Made by a program: the position numbers and the translations under genes
DNA from: Manis javanica
Lineage: Eukaryota > Chordata > Mammalia > Pholidota > Manidae
NCBI RefSeq assembly: GCF_040802235.1
Contig: NC_133156.1
Span: 183,780,351-183,844,350 of the forward strand
Direction of reading: 5' to 3'
DNA: 64,000 nucleotides
Shown: one piece after another, positions 46,979 through 58,340 of the stretch
Position numbering within the stretch: position 1 is the first letter of the stretch
How the letters are laid out: the number at the start of each line of letters is the position of its first letter
The notes under the pieces: generated by a model
What the model was told of the DNA's origin: nothing
What the model saw: only the letters and a program-made list of their open reading frames with translations
The model's database searches: none

Positions 46979-48454
46979 TGGTGGCACAAAGGACCAGATA
47001 GCTTCACAGGTGAATACTACTGAACATTTAAAAGAAGAGTTGATACCTCTCCTTCTTAAACTATTTCAAAACATTGAAGAGGAAGGTAAGCTTCACATTC
47101 ATTCTAAAAGGTCAGCATCACCCTGGTGCCAAAACCAAACAAGGAAACTACAAAAAAGAAAATTACAGAGCAGTATCCCTGATGAACATACATACAAAAA
47201 TCCTCAACAAAATATTAGCAAACCAGATTTAAAATACATTAAAAAGACCATTCACCATGATCAAGTAGGACTTACCCAAGGGATGCAAGGATAATTCAAC
47301 ATCCTCAAATCAACAAATGTGATGCAACCCCATTGAAGGATTAAAAACCATATGATCATCTCAATAGATGCTGAAAAGAGCATTTGATAAAATTCAATAT
47401 CCCTTCATGATAAAAACTCAACAAATTGGGTATAGAGGACACATATCTCAACATAATAAAGGCCATCTATGACAGATCTGCAGCTAACATCATAATGATG
47501 AGAAGCTGAACATTTTTCCTTTAAGATCGGGAACAAGACAAGGATGCCCACTCTCACCACTTTTATTCAACATAGCCTTAGAAGTCCTGGCTACAGTAAT
47601 CAGACAAGAAAAAAGAAAGAAAAGGCCTCCAGATTGGTAAGGAATAAGTAAAACTGTCACTGTTTTCAGATGACATGATAATAAATATAGAAAACCCTAA
47701 AGATTCCACCAAAAAATGGTTAGAATTAATAAATTAATTCAGGAAAGTGGCAGGAAACAAAATTGATGTACAAAAATGTTGCATTTCTATATACCAATAA
47801 TGAACTAGCAGAAAGAGAAATTAAAACAATCCCACTTATAATTGCATCAAAAAGAATAAAATACCTAGGAATAAGTCTAACCAAGAATGTGAAAGACTTG
47901 TTCTCTGAAAACTGTTAAGACATTGATGAAAGAAATTGAAGAAGACAAATAAATGGAAAGATATTCCATGCTCATGGATAGGAAGAATTAATATTGTGAA
48001 AATGTCCATACTGGCCAAAGCAATCTACAGATTCAGTGCAATCCCTATAAGAATGCCAATGGCATTTTCACAGAACTAGAGCAAATAATCCTAAAATTTG
48101 TATGGAACCACAAAAGACCCTGAATAGCCAAAGCAGTCTTGAGAAAGAAGAGCAAAGCTGGAGGTATCATACTCCCTGATTTCAAACTGTCCTACAGTAA
48201 TCAGAACAGTATGGTACCACCACATAAACAGATATGTAGACCAATAGAGAGCCCAGAAATAAACCCATGTCTATGTGGTCAATTAATATATGACAAAGGA
48301 GGGAAGAATATACAGTGGGGAAAGGCATTCCCTTTAATAAATGATTCTGGGAAAACTAGATAGATGCATGCAGAATGAAACTTGATCATTGTCAAAAATA
48401 TCGAGAAGATTGGATGCTTGACTACATAGGATCACAGATCATTAGCAAACAATA
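46979..48454 (+). mobile_element. Decayed L1 ORF2 (reverse transcriptase part)
   Basis: Plus-strand L1 ORF2: ccagatagcttcacaggtga.., ccctgatgaacatacatac.., aggatgcccactctcaccac.., tttcagatgacatgataata (reverse transcriptase D-D site), gaagaattaatattgtgaaa.., ggtcaattaatatatgacaa. Stops and frameshifts break it repeatedly. It is older than the copies at 5096 and 10580. Confidence 0.9.
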
Positions 48455-49755
48455 CTTCATTATCTATCGAACCAAAGTGACAATAAGGGATTTCAAGGGC
48501 CAATACAGAAGTTACATAGTTGTAAGCAAAACTTAGCTCTTCAATATTAAGATGACTCAATTTTAAGTGATCAAAGACCTGATAATAAAATGAAGCACAG
48601 GAAATAAAATAGAAATTTTCTTTTCTAGGCAGATTACTGAAAAACTTTGTCCTTTTAGCAGGTGAAAAAAAATCGAGGTTACTTTTACGAAAGGACCCTT
48701 GATATTAAAGCTTATTTTTAAAACCCTTGTCATAACAATTCAGTTTGAGCCAGGTTTAGTTACACAAGGTAAAATTTCTCTCTCACCATCCATATATATC
48801 CATAGCTCATCCTCTATTTTCCTTTCCCATTCTGAAATAACCAACTTTACTTTAGAACAAATTTACTTTATTTTCCCTTAACAAAAATGCATCTCCATAC
48901 CTGATACCTTTTCTTAGCCAAAATACAACCTACTTTACTTGCAGAATTGTTTCCTTTATTATTTCGAATAGCTTTTAATTACATGTATTAGAATTCTTAG
49001 CCCTTAAACTTTAATTTCTAGTGAAAATGAAATAATAAGCAATTGAGAACTGTTATGCCAGTATTCTTTTAGGTTGACAAATTTATGAATATATTTCATA
49101 ATTTCTAGAAGCATATGTGCTTCTTAATAGTACAGTCTTTTGATGTGGCACAAGACATGTTTCCTAATAGACCCAAATTTATTTTTGGTTTCTATGCAAT
49201 AGGAATTAGAAGTAGATAAGCATAAATTTAGTAATTAGTGTTTCACTATTTTATCTTATTTGGAAATGATCTAGATATTCATGATATTTCCATAATTTAA
49301 CTTTGTAAAACTCTAAAGTTTAGAGTTAACAGATTTGTGAAACTATTTTTAAATACACATTCACATAAAGTGTAATTATTGCTAAACAGTTCACCTAAAA
49401 ATTCTTATCTCTTGTCTGTTTAAATCATTTTAGATAGTGTTCCCAATGATTATGTTTAGACTACTCATGAAAACTTAATGTGACATTAGACAATGTCAGC
49501 CATCATCCAAAACTTTTATTGCTGACAAATTTTTTAAGATTTAACATGAACTTAATTTATGAGGAAAGTTGTATGTTTGCATTATATTTTCAATATTGAT
49601 AACTCTAAAGCCATGCCTATTTTAATTAAACCCATGAATTTAAACTAGCTTTAATACTGAATATTTTTCCAGATCACATTAACCCAAGAAGCATTTGGGT
49701 TAGTATCTGTTGTATTTCTGAGAACTTTAGGAATACTTAGTTTGTAAGTGCTTAT
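48455..49755 (-). repeat. AT-rich ERV-internal-like segment, copy 1
   Basis: This AT-rich stretch has no frames and is a diverged copy of 51705-52905. Shared landmarks in the same order include gttacatagttgt, caatattaagat/ttaatattaagat, tttagaacaa, gacaaatttatgaa/aacaaatttatgaa and gtaattatt/caattattatt. It abuts the 3' LTR at 49756 but lies outside that provirus. Confidence 0.6.
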
Positions 49756-50055
49756 TGTAAGATAAATTCTAGCCGAAATAAGCAGGTGACAAGAGGCAAC
49801 AAAGGGCCAGGCAGTTTATTCCCGGGCGATGTTCCCCAGTCTGGCTAGTTACACGCCAGGGAAGTCACATGCAGCAGGGCAGGCAGCGAGTTTTTAAAGA
49901 AGGTAGGGGGAGGCAGAGCTTAGATTTACAGCAGCGTGAGGATTGGCTAGCCTAAGGCACATTTTTCAGGTTGGGAGGGGGCAGCAGCCGGGGACTTAAG
50001 CACGTCATCAGTGTCCGACTTGCTCACCCCTCCCTCCGGTGCCTCCAACCTTACA
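49756..50055 (-). mobile_element. ERV 3' LTR
   Basis: 300-bp LTR with TGTAAG...CTTACA ends, nearly the same as 53926-54224. Read on the minus strand it has a CCAAT box (near 49946-49942), a TTTAAAAA TATA-like site and AATAAA (49820-49815), the normal order of U3-R-U5. Its orientation is set by the polyadenylation signal and by the primer site at the other LTR. Confidence 0.9.
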
Positions 50056-51704
50056 TTCCAGTCTTTTGGTTATAATGGGCGACTACTCGATTTGGCTACT
50101 TCCGGCATTGCAGGGGGGCTTCTCAGCATGTAGTTACATTGCTCTGACTGCAAACATCTTGCCCTGCCCTTTCTAGAGGCTCTCATCCCACCCTGTCCAA
50201 GCCCACAGTTCCCATCTCATTTTCTCCTCTACAGATAGAAACTCTAGCTGCTGCTAGATAAAAAGGGTGACGACCGCTCTGGCTGCTTCATGCTGAGAGG
50301 GGGCGCAGTAAAGGGTGCAGCTAGGTTTTCATCACTGGTCAGTTGAGAGGGCCTCGGAAAGTTGGCGCTTCTATTCTGGAAGGACAAACTTGATGAGATT
50401 AAGAATGCATGGCTGAATATGAGAACTAGAAATATGAAGAGTCTAATTGAGAATCATAGCCAGGTATGGGGAAACTAGAATTCTGGATTGAGTTTACATC
50501 TCAATGACTAGTATTAGGATTTAGTATAGATAAGACTGCATTATTGAAACAATACTTTTCTCTAAAATCACCTTTATTTTTATTAGAAGTAGCTAGATTA
50601 AGAAAATAATTAACAGTTGGCTTGATTATTTACATAAGTGCAGCAAGAAGAGTAATTGATTACATGGGATTTTTAAAATGTGCTTTGCTGGAACTTTTTG
50701 TAAGGAATTTCAGATTGAACTTTTAAAGGCTTCTCGAGGCCAGACAGCTAAGCCAGACTTGCCATTAGGTTGTGCCTTCAGTACCTGTACATTTGGGTGA
50801 ATTCCTCTCTTCTTGATGTTCTTGCACTTGCCAGGAAGTGACCTTCTTTATTCACCTGGTAAGGCTTCTGGGAACTCTGTAAGCAAGGTACCAGGCCATT
50901 TCTTCTAAGGGGCTTTGTTGGCTTTATAAAGTCAATCTTAGTTCTTTAAAGCTGTCTGTTCATATCTGAGTTTACACACGTGTCTCTCAGGTATGACGTT
51001 CTAGTCAGCCTTGGTAATATAATCAGTGTTTTTAATTGGTCTTTTTACAAAGAAAGTAGATTCTTATTGAACTTGTGCAAATAAACATACTACCATGAAA
51101 TATAAAAATAGTCACTGAGAGGTTTTTAATTCTGGAGGGATCAGGTAGAAAGATAAAGTTTCAATTCTGCTTATAAAGGCAGTCATTTACTAAACTGTTG
51201 TCAGCTTAAGAGAAAAAGCTTAAAACACTTTATCAACAACATTTGAAACAAAAATCCACAAAATCATCTTCCTTAGTTTACTTAGTCCTATGTACCTAAT
51301 ACCTGTTCTGTTGAAATCTAGTTTTTTTTTACTAGTTTAGGAGTAATAAAACAGTGAGTATAGATGACAAAAGACTTACAAATGACAATGGCTAAATATC
51401 TGATGAGAGCTTACTGTAAGACAGTTGTCATAAGGAAATTTGCATATTTCTGTAACACATTCAATAAAATTCAGAAAACATTCAGTAACAAAGTTTAGTA
51501 TCATTCCTTTTGATAGTGTTTTCTAGGTAAATATATATCAGATAAATAAGCCAAATTAGTCAACTATTTTCTCCAATGAGAAAAAAATTCCTCTGATATG
51601 TTCCAGGGGCTCTCTGGAAAACATCAGAGTTAACTAGAGGTAAAAGCACATTTTTGCATTTTTTTTTTTGCACTTGCTTAAATAGGATTATAGGTTGCCA
51701 TGAA

Positions 51705-52905
51705 GCAATAATTATCTATTTAACCAGAATGACAACAAAATACCTCAAAGGCAAATAAAGAAGGTTACATAGTTGTTAGCATAGTTTAGCTTTTAGTCCT
51801 TTTAATATTAAGATCTCATTTTCTTAAATACTCGGACAACTCATTGAGACTTTAAGCATGAGAAACTGTTTTGATAAAATAGAGAACTCTGCAACCTTTC
51901 AACAGAAAGAGCAGATTAACAGTTAAGAAAACCTAGTTTTTTAACTGAAAATAAAATTCTAATTTTGCTGTGTACTTGATACCGAGACTCATTTGCTTTA
52001 ATTTTATATAGCATGACTATATTAAATATTTCTACAAGCTTTCTACAACTTTCTTTTTACATTCAGTGTTCTCTCTATTTAAATAAATAGCTGTACTTTA
52101 GAACAATTACCTTCTTTTACTTTCAACAAAACGAATTTCCGTTCTTAATACTTTTTCTTATTAAAACACACATTTTTTTAGCAAGTAGAGGTGTTTTCTT
52201 CTTTAAGTAGCTTTAATTAGACCTTAAAATTATTAGGAACTTTAATTTTCAGTGAACACTGAGAAGTAGGCTATTGTAAACTGTTAAACTAACATTCTTT
52301 AGATTAACAAATTTATGAACACATTTTCTAATCTCTGTAACTATGAGCTTTACAGCATAATCTCTAAGCTCAAAGTGTATCTTCTTAATTTAGCAAAACT
52401 TTAAAGTTTTAGGTTACCACAAAGATTCTCAGGCTGTAGGTAGGTATACACACTGTAACACACAATTATTATTAAGAAATTCACTTGCTATGTTTAATTT
52501 ACTCATTCTTAACAACTATGCTAGACTACTTACAGAACCTTTACTGAATATTAGATAAAGTCAAGCCTCTAAGCATTTTATTCTTGAAAGGTTTAGCAGA
52601 TAACATCAACTTAAATGACTTTAGGTAAACTCAGGCAGCTGATAACCGTAAGGACATGTCCATTTCAGTTCAACTTAAATTAGCATTAATGCTTAATATT
52701 TTTTATTAGATTTTCTGGAAGTTTTAGAATGCCCAATTTTCACAAGTGTTGTTTTTAAGTCAATTTTTATTAATACCATCCAGAGTTAGGAAAATATTTT
52801 TCATTTACACACTTAGACACACAAACATACAGATGAGACATAATGACTACAGTTAGCAACACTTTTCATAAAAGAACATATACACAGATAAACTGACACA
52901 GAGAT
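51705..52905 (-). repeat. AT-rich ERV-internal segment, copy 2
   Basis: Lies inside the provirus, after gag in the minus direction. It matches 48455-49755 with scattered differences, and no coding frame is visible in either copy. Confidence 0.6.
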
Positions 52906-52913
52906 TTGAGTTA

Positions 52914-53578
52914 CTAATGTCCAATTGCCTTTCCTTTTTTTAGCTTCTTGTCCGTGGCTTCCGGAACCGGAGGGCGGGAGGAGCGTGTTCCTGTGGGGGA
53001 AGAGGGTGGTGAAGGTGGAAGGAGAGTGGGAGGGGATGGTGCAGCCTCTTGAGGAGAGGAGCAGGAAGGCGGCATGGCTGGGAACAAAGGACCTGAAGAT
53101 GGCAGCGATGTGGGGGAGGACAAAGAACTTAAAGATGGTGGTGGAGAGGGGTGGGGGTAGTGAGCTGAGAGAGGTGGGAGACTAAGGTCCTCTGGCAGAT
53201 CTGAAAAGGAAGAAGGACTGGGTAGAGTAAAAGCCTGACAATCTTTAACTGGAGATGGAGCCAGGAGAACCTGAGTCATTGAACACTTAACATAAAGGTT
53301 TGGGTGAGAGTGCAAAGTCCAAAAAGCCTGCACATATGGGATTTCACCCGACTCTCCGCTCCGGTGGCAATAATTAGTCATTGGTGAGGAGGCTAAAATT
53401 GAAAGTTCCCTCAGAGGGCCAGCAAGATTGATTGTCCAAGGGATACTGAGGCAGCCTCAGAGCAAAGAAAGACTAGCTTCCGTTTGTAAACTTCCTGGGA
53501 AAAATATAGAGTAGCCAAATTAGAAATAAGACACTGCAGCGGGGTCTGAGCCTCTGCTTTCGAGGGCTGGTTCCCCAT
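52914..53578 (-). pseudogene. ERV gag remnant
   Basis: Minus-strand start at 53578-53576 gives Met-Gly-Asn, a myristoylation-type Gag N-terminus, followed after a few residues by Thr-Pro-Leu as in gammaretroviral matrix proteins. The frame stops near 53411. A second frame, 53381-52914, holds a matrix-like stretch and then a long Pro/Ser-rich region with P-P-S and P-P-P runs resembling the linker between matrix and capsid. No capsid follows; the frame ends at the AT-rich junction. The breaks and missing capsid mean it is non-functional. Confidence 0.7.
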
Positions 53579-53902
53579 GTCTGCGCCACTCCCCACCTAA
53601 TCCGGCTGAGAGGAGCGCCCAGTGTCCCAAGTGCGCCAAGTCAGGGGAGACGTCCTCGGAGCCTGAGTGAGGGACGTTTCCCCCACCACAGGGCCAGGGG
53701 CAGGCCGGATGCCCTAACCTGGACATAGCTACGATTTCGAACGGACCAGGTGAAAACGGGTTAGGAAGGGAAACAGACCAGGGGAAACTGAGGGACTCGC
53801 CGGAAAATAGTCCACACAGCGGAGAGCATACTGAGGTCCCAGGTTGGGGAAGGAAGGGGCGGAGCCACCGGTGGCTGGTCGGGGCCCTGCGCTCACGCTC
53901 CT

Positions 53903-53923
53903 TCCCGGGTTTTTTCGGCACCA
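53903..53923 (-). other. Primer binding site, tRNA-Phe type
   Basis: Two bases after the 5' LTR, the minus strand reads TGGTGCCGAA, then an A run, then CCCGGGA. This is complementary to the 3' end of tRNA-Phe except for three extra A. It fixes the provirus orientation as minus. Confidence 0.85.
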
Positions 53924-53925
53924 AA

Positions 53926-54224
53926 TGTAAGATAAATTCTAATCAAAATAAGCAGGCGACAAGAGGCAACAAAGGGCCAGGCAGTTTATTTGAGTGCAAT
54001 CCCGGGTGATGTTTCCCAGCCTGGCTGGGAAGTCACACTCAGCAGGGCAGGCAGCGGAGTTTTTTAAGAAGGTAGGGGAAGGGAGAGTTTAGACTTACAG
54101 TGGCACGAGGATTGGCTAGCCTAAGGCACATTTTTCAGGTTGGGAGGGGGCAGCAGCCGGGGACTTTGGCACGTCATCAGTGTCTGCCGTGCTCACCCCT
54201 CCTTCTGGTGCCTCCAACCTTACA
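53926..54224 (-). mobile_element. ERV 5' LTR
   Basis: 299 bp, same TGTAAG...CTTACA ends as 49756-50055, with a small insertion (tttgagtgcaat region) and a short deletion relative to it. The 5' role is shown by the adjacent primer binding site. Confidence 0.9.
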
Positions 54225-54432
54225 GTAAGGATAGGTGAGCTTTGAATACTTCTAGAGCCACATTTCTTGTTTTGTAGAGATTTTTCAAGACAAAGAGTTG
54301 TTTCCAATTCCTCAAAGAATTGGGTTATAGCTTGAATGTCGAGACTGACTAGCCCACCCAACTATAAACTTGCTTCTTTGTATCAGCGAGATTTCCAACT
54401 AAGATGGAAATCAAAAGATTTCTGCATTCAAG

Positions 54433-55191
54433 TGTTAGGCAGGAAAATAGATATGAGCGGGGTGGGAAGAGAAGAGGGTCAGTAAAGCCCCCTAGAAAGG
54501 ACTCAGTTAACCAGTTAAAACTAGAAATCCAGAAAAGACTGAGTTAATGAGTTAATCAGTTAAGCTCAAAAAGTCAAGAGCAACTTGGCCTTGAATGTTT
54601 GAATATTCCCCAAATAGAAGAATCTGAGCACAGCCCATGTCTTCATTGTGTCAATTAGATCATTGTAAGATTTACTCTAGTCTGCTAAAAAGCCCACCTA
54701 TAAATAGCATAATAAAGACAGGGAGATCCCACCTTAAAGCCAAAATTGCATTTAGAAAAAACCCAAGAAGTTAAGAAGGATTCTTAACATACTCTTTAGC
54801 AAACAACAAATAACTCTGCCCACCTTGAAGGAAGGGCAGACAGTCTTGATTGATATGCTCCCAAACCAGGAAGCTGCTAGCCTGGGAGGGGACCAGAGCA
54901 GTAAAGTTCTTGTGTTAAGCTAATTTTACAGAATTACCTAGAGGACTGATGAGAAACTTAATGTCTCATCAAAGGTACTTGAGACCACTTAACAAGTCCA
55001 CACCCATAGCCCACATTCCTGAAAAATCCTGAAAAGGGGGAACCCCCAACCTTTCAGTGTGCCCCTCTCTCTGAGGTCACCTGCAGTTTCTAATAAAACT
55101 TTTACTCTGCTTCACTACTGTGTCTCTGCCCTTCAATTCTTTGTTGCGGCAGGGACAAGAACTGAGGAAAACACACAACGCCTCTCCCCCA
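54433..55191 (+). mobile_element. LTR A, plus orientation
   Basis: Starts TGTTAGGCAGGAAAAT. It contains ataaatagcataataaagac, then AATAAAACTTTTACTC (polyadenylation region near 55094) and a U5 ending about CCCCCA at 55191. It is the inverted counterpart of 56690-57484. The 3' boundary is uncertain by about 10 bases. Confidence 0.8.
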
Positions 55192-56689
55192 ATGCTAGAA
55201 CTTCCTGGTTTAATGTAATATGCCTTTAAAAAGCCTGTCTAAAGCCTAACAAAGTCCTTCTTTCTAAGTGCACGATCAGCCTTGCCAGTTTATCTTAGGG
55301 GGAAAACCTCTAGTATTGTTTCTATTAGCTCCTGAACATTGGCCTTCAGGTAACCCATTTCCTGATTATTTGTAGGAGAACCTGGGAGATACTCTGGGGT
55401 GATTTAAACAAGGGGCCTGAATATCCAAATTATCTTCTGTAGGGTCAGGGACAGGATGTTGGGAATAGAGGGGTAGAGAAGAAGGAAGAGAAGGGGTATT
55501 TATGTTAGATGTGGGCTTTAATTTTTGTCCTACAATCTTATTGCTTATTTTTTCATCATATTAAGGGAGTCCCTATGGCTGTTATACTCCTTTTATCCAC
55601 TTTTTAAAACTTGGCCTTTCCATAGGTACCGATGAGACAATTATTTAGGAGTAGAGCTCTCTAGAAAAAAAAAATTAAATATAGCCAATTGAAAGGAACC
55701 ATTGTATGGCTATTGATGAGAACGATCTTATATTAATCTATAGCAATTCAAACCAATAAGCCTTTTTATGGCTTAACTGTGGACACAAGAGGTATCCCCA
55801 AAGAACGTGAAAGATGCAGGCCTCACAAGATCTAGAAACTTCACTCCCAAAGTTAGCCTAAGAAAGATCTAGCCAAAAGCGGGGTGTAACCCATGTTTAT
55901 GTCCAGCCAAATTAGTGGAAACAGAGTCCCTAGTTTCCCACAAGACTAACAAGACAATGAAGGTTGAGACAGTAGAGGCTGTTTGTGAACCGGTCGGGAT
56001 CCCTTAATGACAAAGTCCCTGGAGAGCTAGCAGAGTCAGACAAAGAGAATCTGCTTATCACATCTACAGCCTTTCTGTCTGCTATACAAACCAGTACAGG
56101 CATCGTCCAGCTGATGGAGACCAGAGAGAATATTCTTACTGGTCTTAAAGCCAAGCTCTTAAATCATAGAACAAGATGAGGAAAACCTGTTTTTTGTGTG
56201 TTTGTTTTTTACGCCATGTGCACATTAATAACTTTAGCTAAGCCCTGCATACTTTGGAACCCAATTAATACTTGAGAGGCCTGGGCTGCTCCATTGGGAG
56301 TTGTGTGGTGTTTCACAGCGTACCTCATTGTATTTACATTTTCTTGAGTTTGGTGGGCAATCTCATGTCCATCTAACCTGTTCTGTGACCCACTTACCTA
56401 ATGTGAAAGTTGCAAGAATTAGATGGTGAGTGAGTTAGGTAGTCTGACAGCTTTTAAGTGCTCAACCCGGGTCCACCAGTTTGGGGCTTTTTGCTTCCCG
56501 GATCCCTATTAATAATAGCTTTCACCTCATTAACTCATAGCAAAGTTTATCTAAACAGATGCTAGTCTAGTGAGAACTGTGACCTTACCAGTCAGTGAGG
56601 CTGGCTCGAATGGTAGCTCATAGTGTTGGTGTGAGAGGTGGGGTCAGCTTAATGGGGATGGAAATCCATCTGAGGCATGGCACCAAATA
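55192..56689. other. Spacer between inverted LTRs, probable ERV-internal remnant
   Basis: About 1.5 kb with no intact frame. The right end next to LTR B (complement of 56684 downward) begins TTTGGTGCC, like a degenerate primer binding site, which would make that side ERV-internal. The left side next to LTR A has no such site. An A run lies at about 55664. Confidence 0.4.
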
Positions 56690-57484
56690 TGTGAGGGGTG
56701 CATTGTGTATTTTCCTTGGTTCTTGTCCCCACTGTGACAAAGAACTGAAGGGCAGAGACACAGCAGTGAAGCAAAGTAAATGTTAAAAGTGCAGGTGACC
56801 TCAGAGAGGAGCGCCCTGAAAGGTCGGGAAAAGTTTAAGTCACGCACTCAGAAAGTGCAGGCGACCTCAGAGAGAGGAGCGCACTGAAAGTTGAGGGGTC
56901 CCTCTTTTAAGGATCTTTCAGGAATGTGACAAAGGGCTACAGGTGTGGACTTGTTAAGTGGTCTCAGTCCTCCAGGTAATTCTGTAAAATTAGCTTAACA
57001 CAAGAACTTTACTGTTCCCGTACCCTCCCAGGATAGCAGCTTCCTGGTCTGGGATCATATCAATCAGGAGTTCCTGCCCTTCCTCCAACGTGGGCTGAGT
57101 TGTCTGTTTGCTAAAAAGTATGTTAAGAATCTTACTTCTTAATTTCTTGGGTTTTTAAAAATGCAATTTTAGCTTTAAGATGGAATCTCCCTGTCTTTAT
57201 TATGCTGTTTATAGGTGGGCCTTTTAGCAGACTAGAGTAAATCTTACAATAGCATGATCTGATTGACACAATGAAGACGTGGGCTGTGCTCAGATACTTT
57301 TCCTTTCTGGGGAATGTTCATACATTCAAGGCCAAGTTGCTCCTGACTTTTTGAGCTTTAACTGATTAACTGATTAACTGTTTTCTGGCTTTCTAGTTTT
57401 AACTGATTAACTGAGTCCTTTCTAATGGGCTTTACTGACCTTATTCTCTTTCTACCCCACTCATATCTATTTTCCTGCCTAACA
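56690..57484 (-). mobile_element. LTR B, minus orientation, with internal tandem duplication
   Basis: Reverse-complement relative of LTR A, ending CCTAACA at 57484. A 66-bp unit is repeated in tandem (56786-56851 and 56852-about 56917; gtgcaggtgacctcagag and gtgcaggcgacctcagag), where LTR A has it once. Confidence 0.8.
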
Positions 57485-57870
57485 TTAGGACCTATGCCTG
57501 TGTTATACCCATCTACAGTTTTCCTCCTTGTGACAAACAACACAAAAGACAGACACAAAACAGTGGCCATCTCTAGGAGGAAAGGGATCAGTAGAAAACA
57601 AGAGTACTCATAACGAATTTTTACCAAAGTGTCTATACCCAGTGAACTAGTTCACCCAACTACTCTGTCCTGCTAATCTAAATTTAGAAGAAGAAAAGGA
57701 CACTTACCACTGTCATTTCCATCAGACCCGACAGGCAGAGATTTTGGAGACTGACATGGTAAGAATTCTTACCTTCTGCCAGCATTTGTCAGAGGGCCAG
57801 GATCTCTCAGCTGCAGCAGTCCTGAAAGGAGCAATGTCCAGCCAATGAAGCTTCCTTCATTGTCGCCAAC
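57485..57870 (-). mobile_element. ERV leader/internal fragment belonging to LTR C
   Basis: Minus strand, next to LTR C: a primer binding site starting TGGCGACAATGAAGG (57868 downward), two bases after the LTR end, then a leader-like region. Truncated by LTR B. Confidence 0.65.
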
Positions 57871-58340
57871 TGTTGGGGCCGAAAAAAATTTCCCTTCTTC
57901 AGTTCCGTATTATTTGGCTGGTCTAATAATTAAATTGACGTAAGACAGATTAATGGGAGAAAAACAAATTTCACACATACAGGAGCCTGATAAAAATATG
58001 AGACCCAACAGCAGCCAGGTAATTGAGATCTATATAACATCCTGAGCTAAGGAAAGGGTAGGGTCTACAAAGGGGAGATAGGCCATTCACAAGAAGGCAG
58101 AAGAAATGTTTGGGAAACAAAGGTTTCCCTTTTTAGCAGATAAGTTTCTTAGGTAAAAAGGTATCTCTGGTAATACCTCTCTTCCTGGTACAGGCCCCCT
58201 TTCCAGTGTAAATTTAGGCAGTTGAGAGGGATGTAAACAGCTTTTCCTGAATCTGCTTGGGTTTTGATTGCCTTCAACTCAAAATGATCCTTTTGCCAAA
58301 GGGACATATTTTGTGGTGACAATCTGTTCTCCTTCACCAA
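57871..58340 (-). mobile_element. LTR C (MER4/MER65-like ERV1 group)
   Basis: Minus strand ends CGGCCCCAACA, then GT, then a TGGCGAC primer site, a layout typical of many ERV1 LTRs. The start near 58340 is approximate. Family name from memory only. Confidence 0.65.

Larger units (their letters stand above)
50056..53925 (-). mobile_element. ERV internal region, gamma-like, pol missing
   Basis: Minus-strand order: primer binding site, leader, broken gag, about 2.4 kb of AT-rich sequence with no frame, then an env-tail remnant next to the 3' LTR. At 50379-50421 one frame shows the proline-cysteine-leucine-asparagine pattern of gamma-type envelope cytoplasmic tails. I see no protease, reverse transcriptase or integrase motif, so this copy is dead and perhaps of a nonautonomous lineage. 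The polypurine tract before the 3' LTR is degenerate. Confidence 0.75.

Noticed and set aside
52914..53381. 155-codon Pro/Ser-rich minus-strand frame as a host gene
   Set aside because: Position after an LTR, primer site and Gag-like start makes it a broken ERV gag.
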